Of a DNA stretch of 32,375 nt, positions 32,316 to 32,375 are shown in pieces (the stretch's first letter is position 1; each line of letters opens with the position of its first letter). The notes beneath the pieces were generated by a model, which ran no database searches, had not been told where the DNA came from, and saw only the letters and a list, made by a program, of their open reading frames with translations. The DNA is from an uncultured Holdemanella sp. GTDB taxonomy: Bacteria > Bacillota_I > Bacilli_A > Erysipelotrichales > Erysipelotrichaceae. The translations under genes and the position numbers were made by a program. Where the stretch lies: positions 1 through 32,375 of the forward strand of contig NZ_CAKVMR010000021.1 of assembly GCF_934772795.1 (NCBI RefSeq), in the 5' to 3' direction.

Positions 32316-32375
32316 ATGAAAAACTCGGTATGGGAAGATCGAAATTTGAATAAATTGTTTATACTCTACAAGAAT
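32316..32375 (+). CDS. Possible start of a gene running off the edge
   Basis: ATG at 32316 opens a frame of 20 codons to the end of the window, MKNSVWEDRNLNKLFILYKN. It lies about 40 bp after the predicted start of the promoter at 32241-32268. No good ribosome binding site precedes it (only GTAAAG), so it may instead be untranslated leader. No family is recognisable. Confidence 0.25.
   Translation, partial: MKNSVWEDRNLNKLFILYKN

Overview
The window is AT-rich, densely coded DNA with strong AGGAGG-type ribosome binding sites and sigma-A-like promoters (for example TTGACA, 17 bp, TATAAT). Low GC, a CcpA-type cre site, lipoprotein-anchored solute binding and a BlaI/BlaR1 pair point to a Bacillota (Firmicutes) anaerobe, probably a gut Erysipelotrichia-like organism. 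The phylum is a solid inference; the class is a guess. No tRNA, rRNA, CRISPR array or prophage was seen.

Region 1 (1-10001) is a hexuronate (galacturonate) catabolic island built as two divergent operons. Leftward are uxaA, uxaB, kdgA and kdgK (kdgK is cut by the window edge). Rightward are a LacI-family regulator, a TRAP transporter (dctP, dctQ, dctM) and uxaC. Together they import a hexuronate, isomerise, reduce and dehydrate it to 2-keto-3-deoxygluconate, phosphorylate that and split it to pyruvate and glyceraldehyde-3-phosphate. Two identical 14-bp palindromes (TGTAAGTACTTACA) sit at the start site of each divergent promoter, with a cre site between them.

Region 2 (10002-11715) is a repeat-rich intergenic stretch followed by a lone AAA/DUF4143 ATPase gene, which looks like an inserted cassette.

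Region 3 (11721-16600) holds leftward genes for a DUF885 lipoprotein, xanthine phosphoribosyltransferase (xpt) and a CorC/CNNM-type protein, then a CBS-pair protein of DarB/CbpB type and rightward pyrE. The CorC gene is preceded by a 17-codon leader ORF whose N-terminus resembles the Mg2+-sensing MgtL leader peptide.

Region 4 (16601-19075) holds a 34-bp tandem repeat, a cytidylate-kinase-like gene and a MATE efflux gene. Each gene has its own promoter and a terminator leader sharing the core TAAATCCAG. There is one leader element before the kinase and two in tandem before the MATE gene, so these are riboswitch candidates, possibly guanidine-IV (mepA motif).

Region 5 (19116-30086) holds rarA, an AlbA_2/Schlafen-like gene, a 20-bp tandem repeat that is itself an open reading frame coupled to tsaE, then tsaE-tsaB-rimI-tsaD, a GNAT/gamma-carbonic-anhydrase fusion, a DUF2974 lipase-like gene, a hydroxyacid-dehydrogenase/HAD fusion and guaA.

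Region 6 (30087-32375) holds a blaI-blaR1 pair. The blaR1 gene is broken by a 359-bp deletion derivative of an IS1595-like element with 25-bp inverted ends and 8-bp target duplications. A promoter with two palindromic operator-like sites faces off the right edge.
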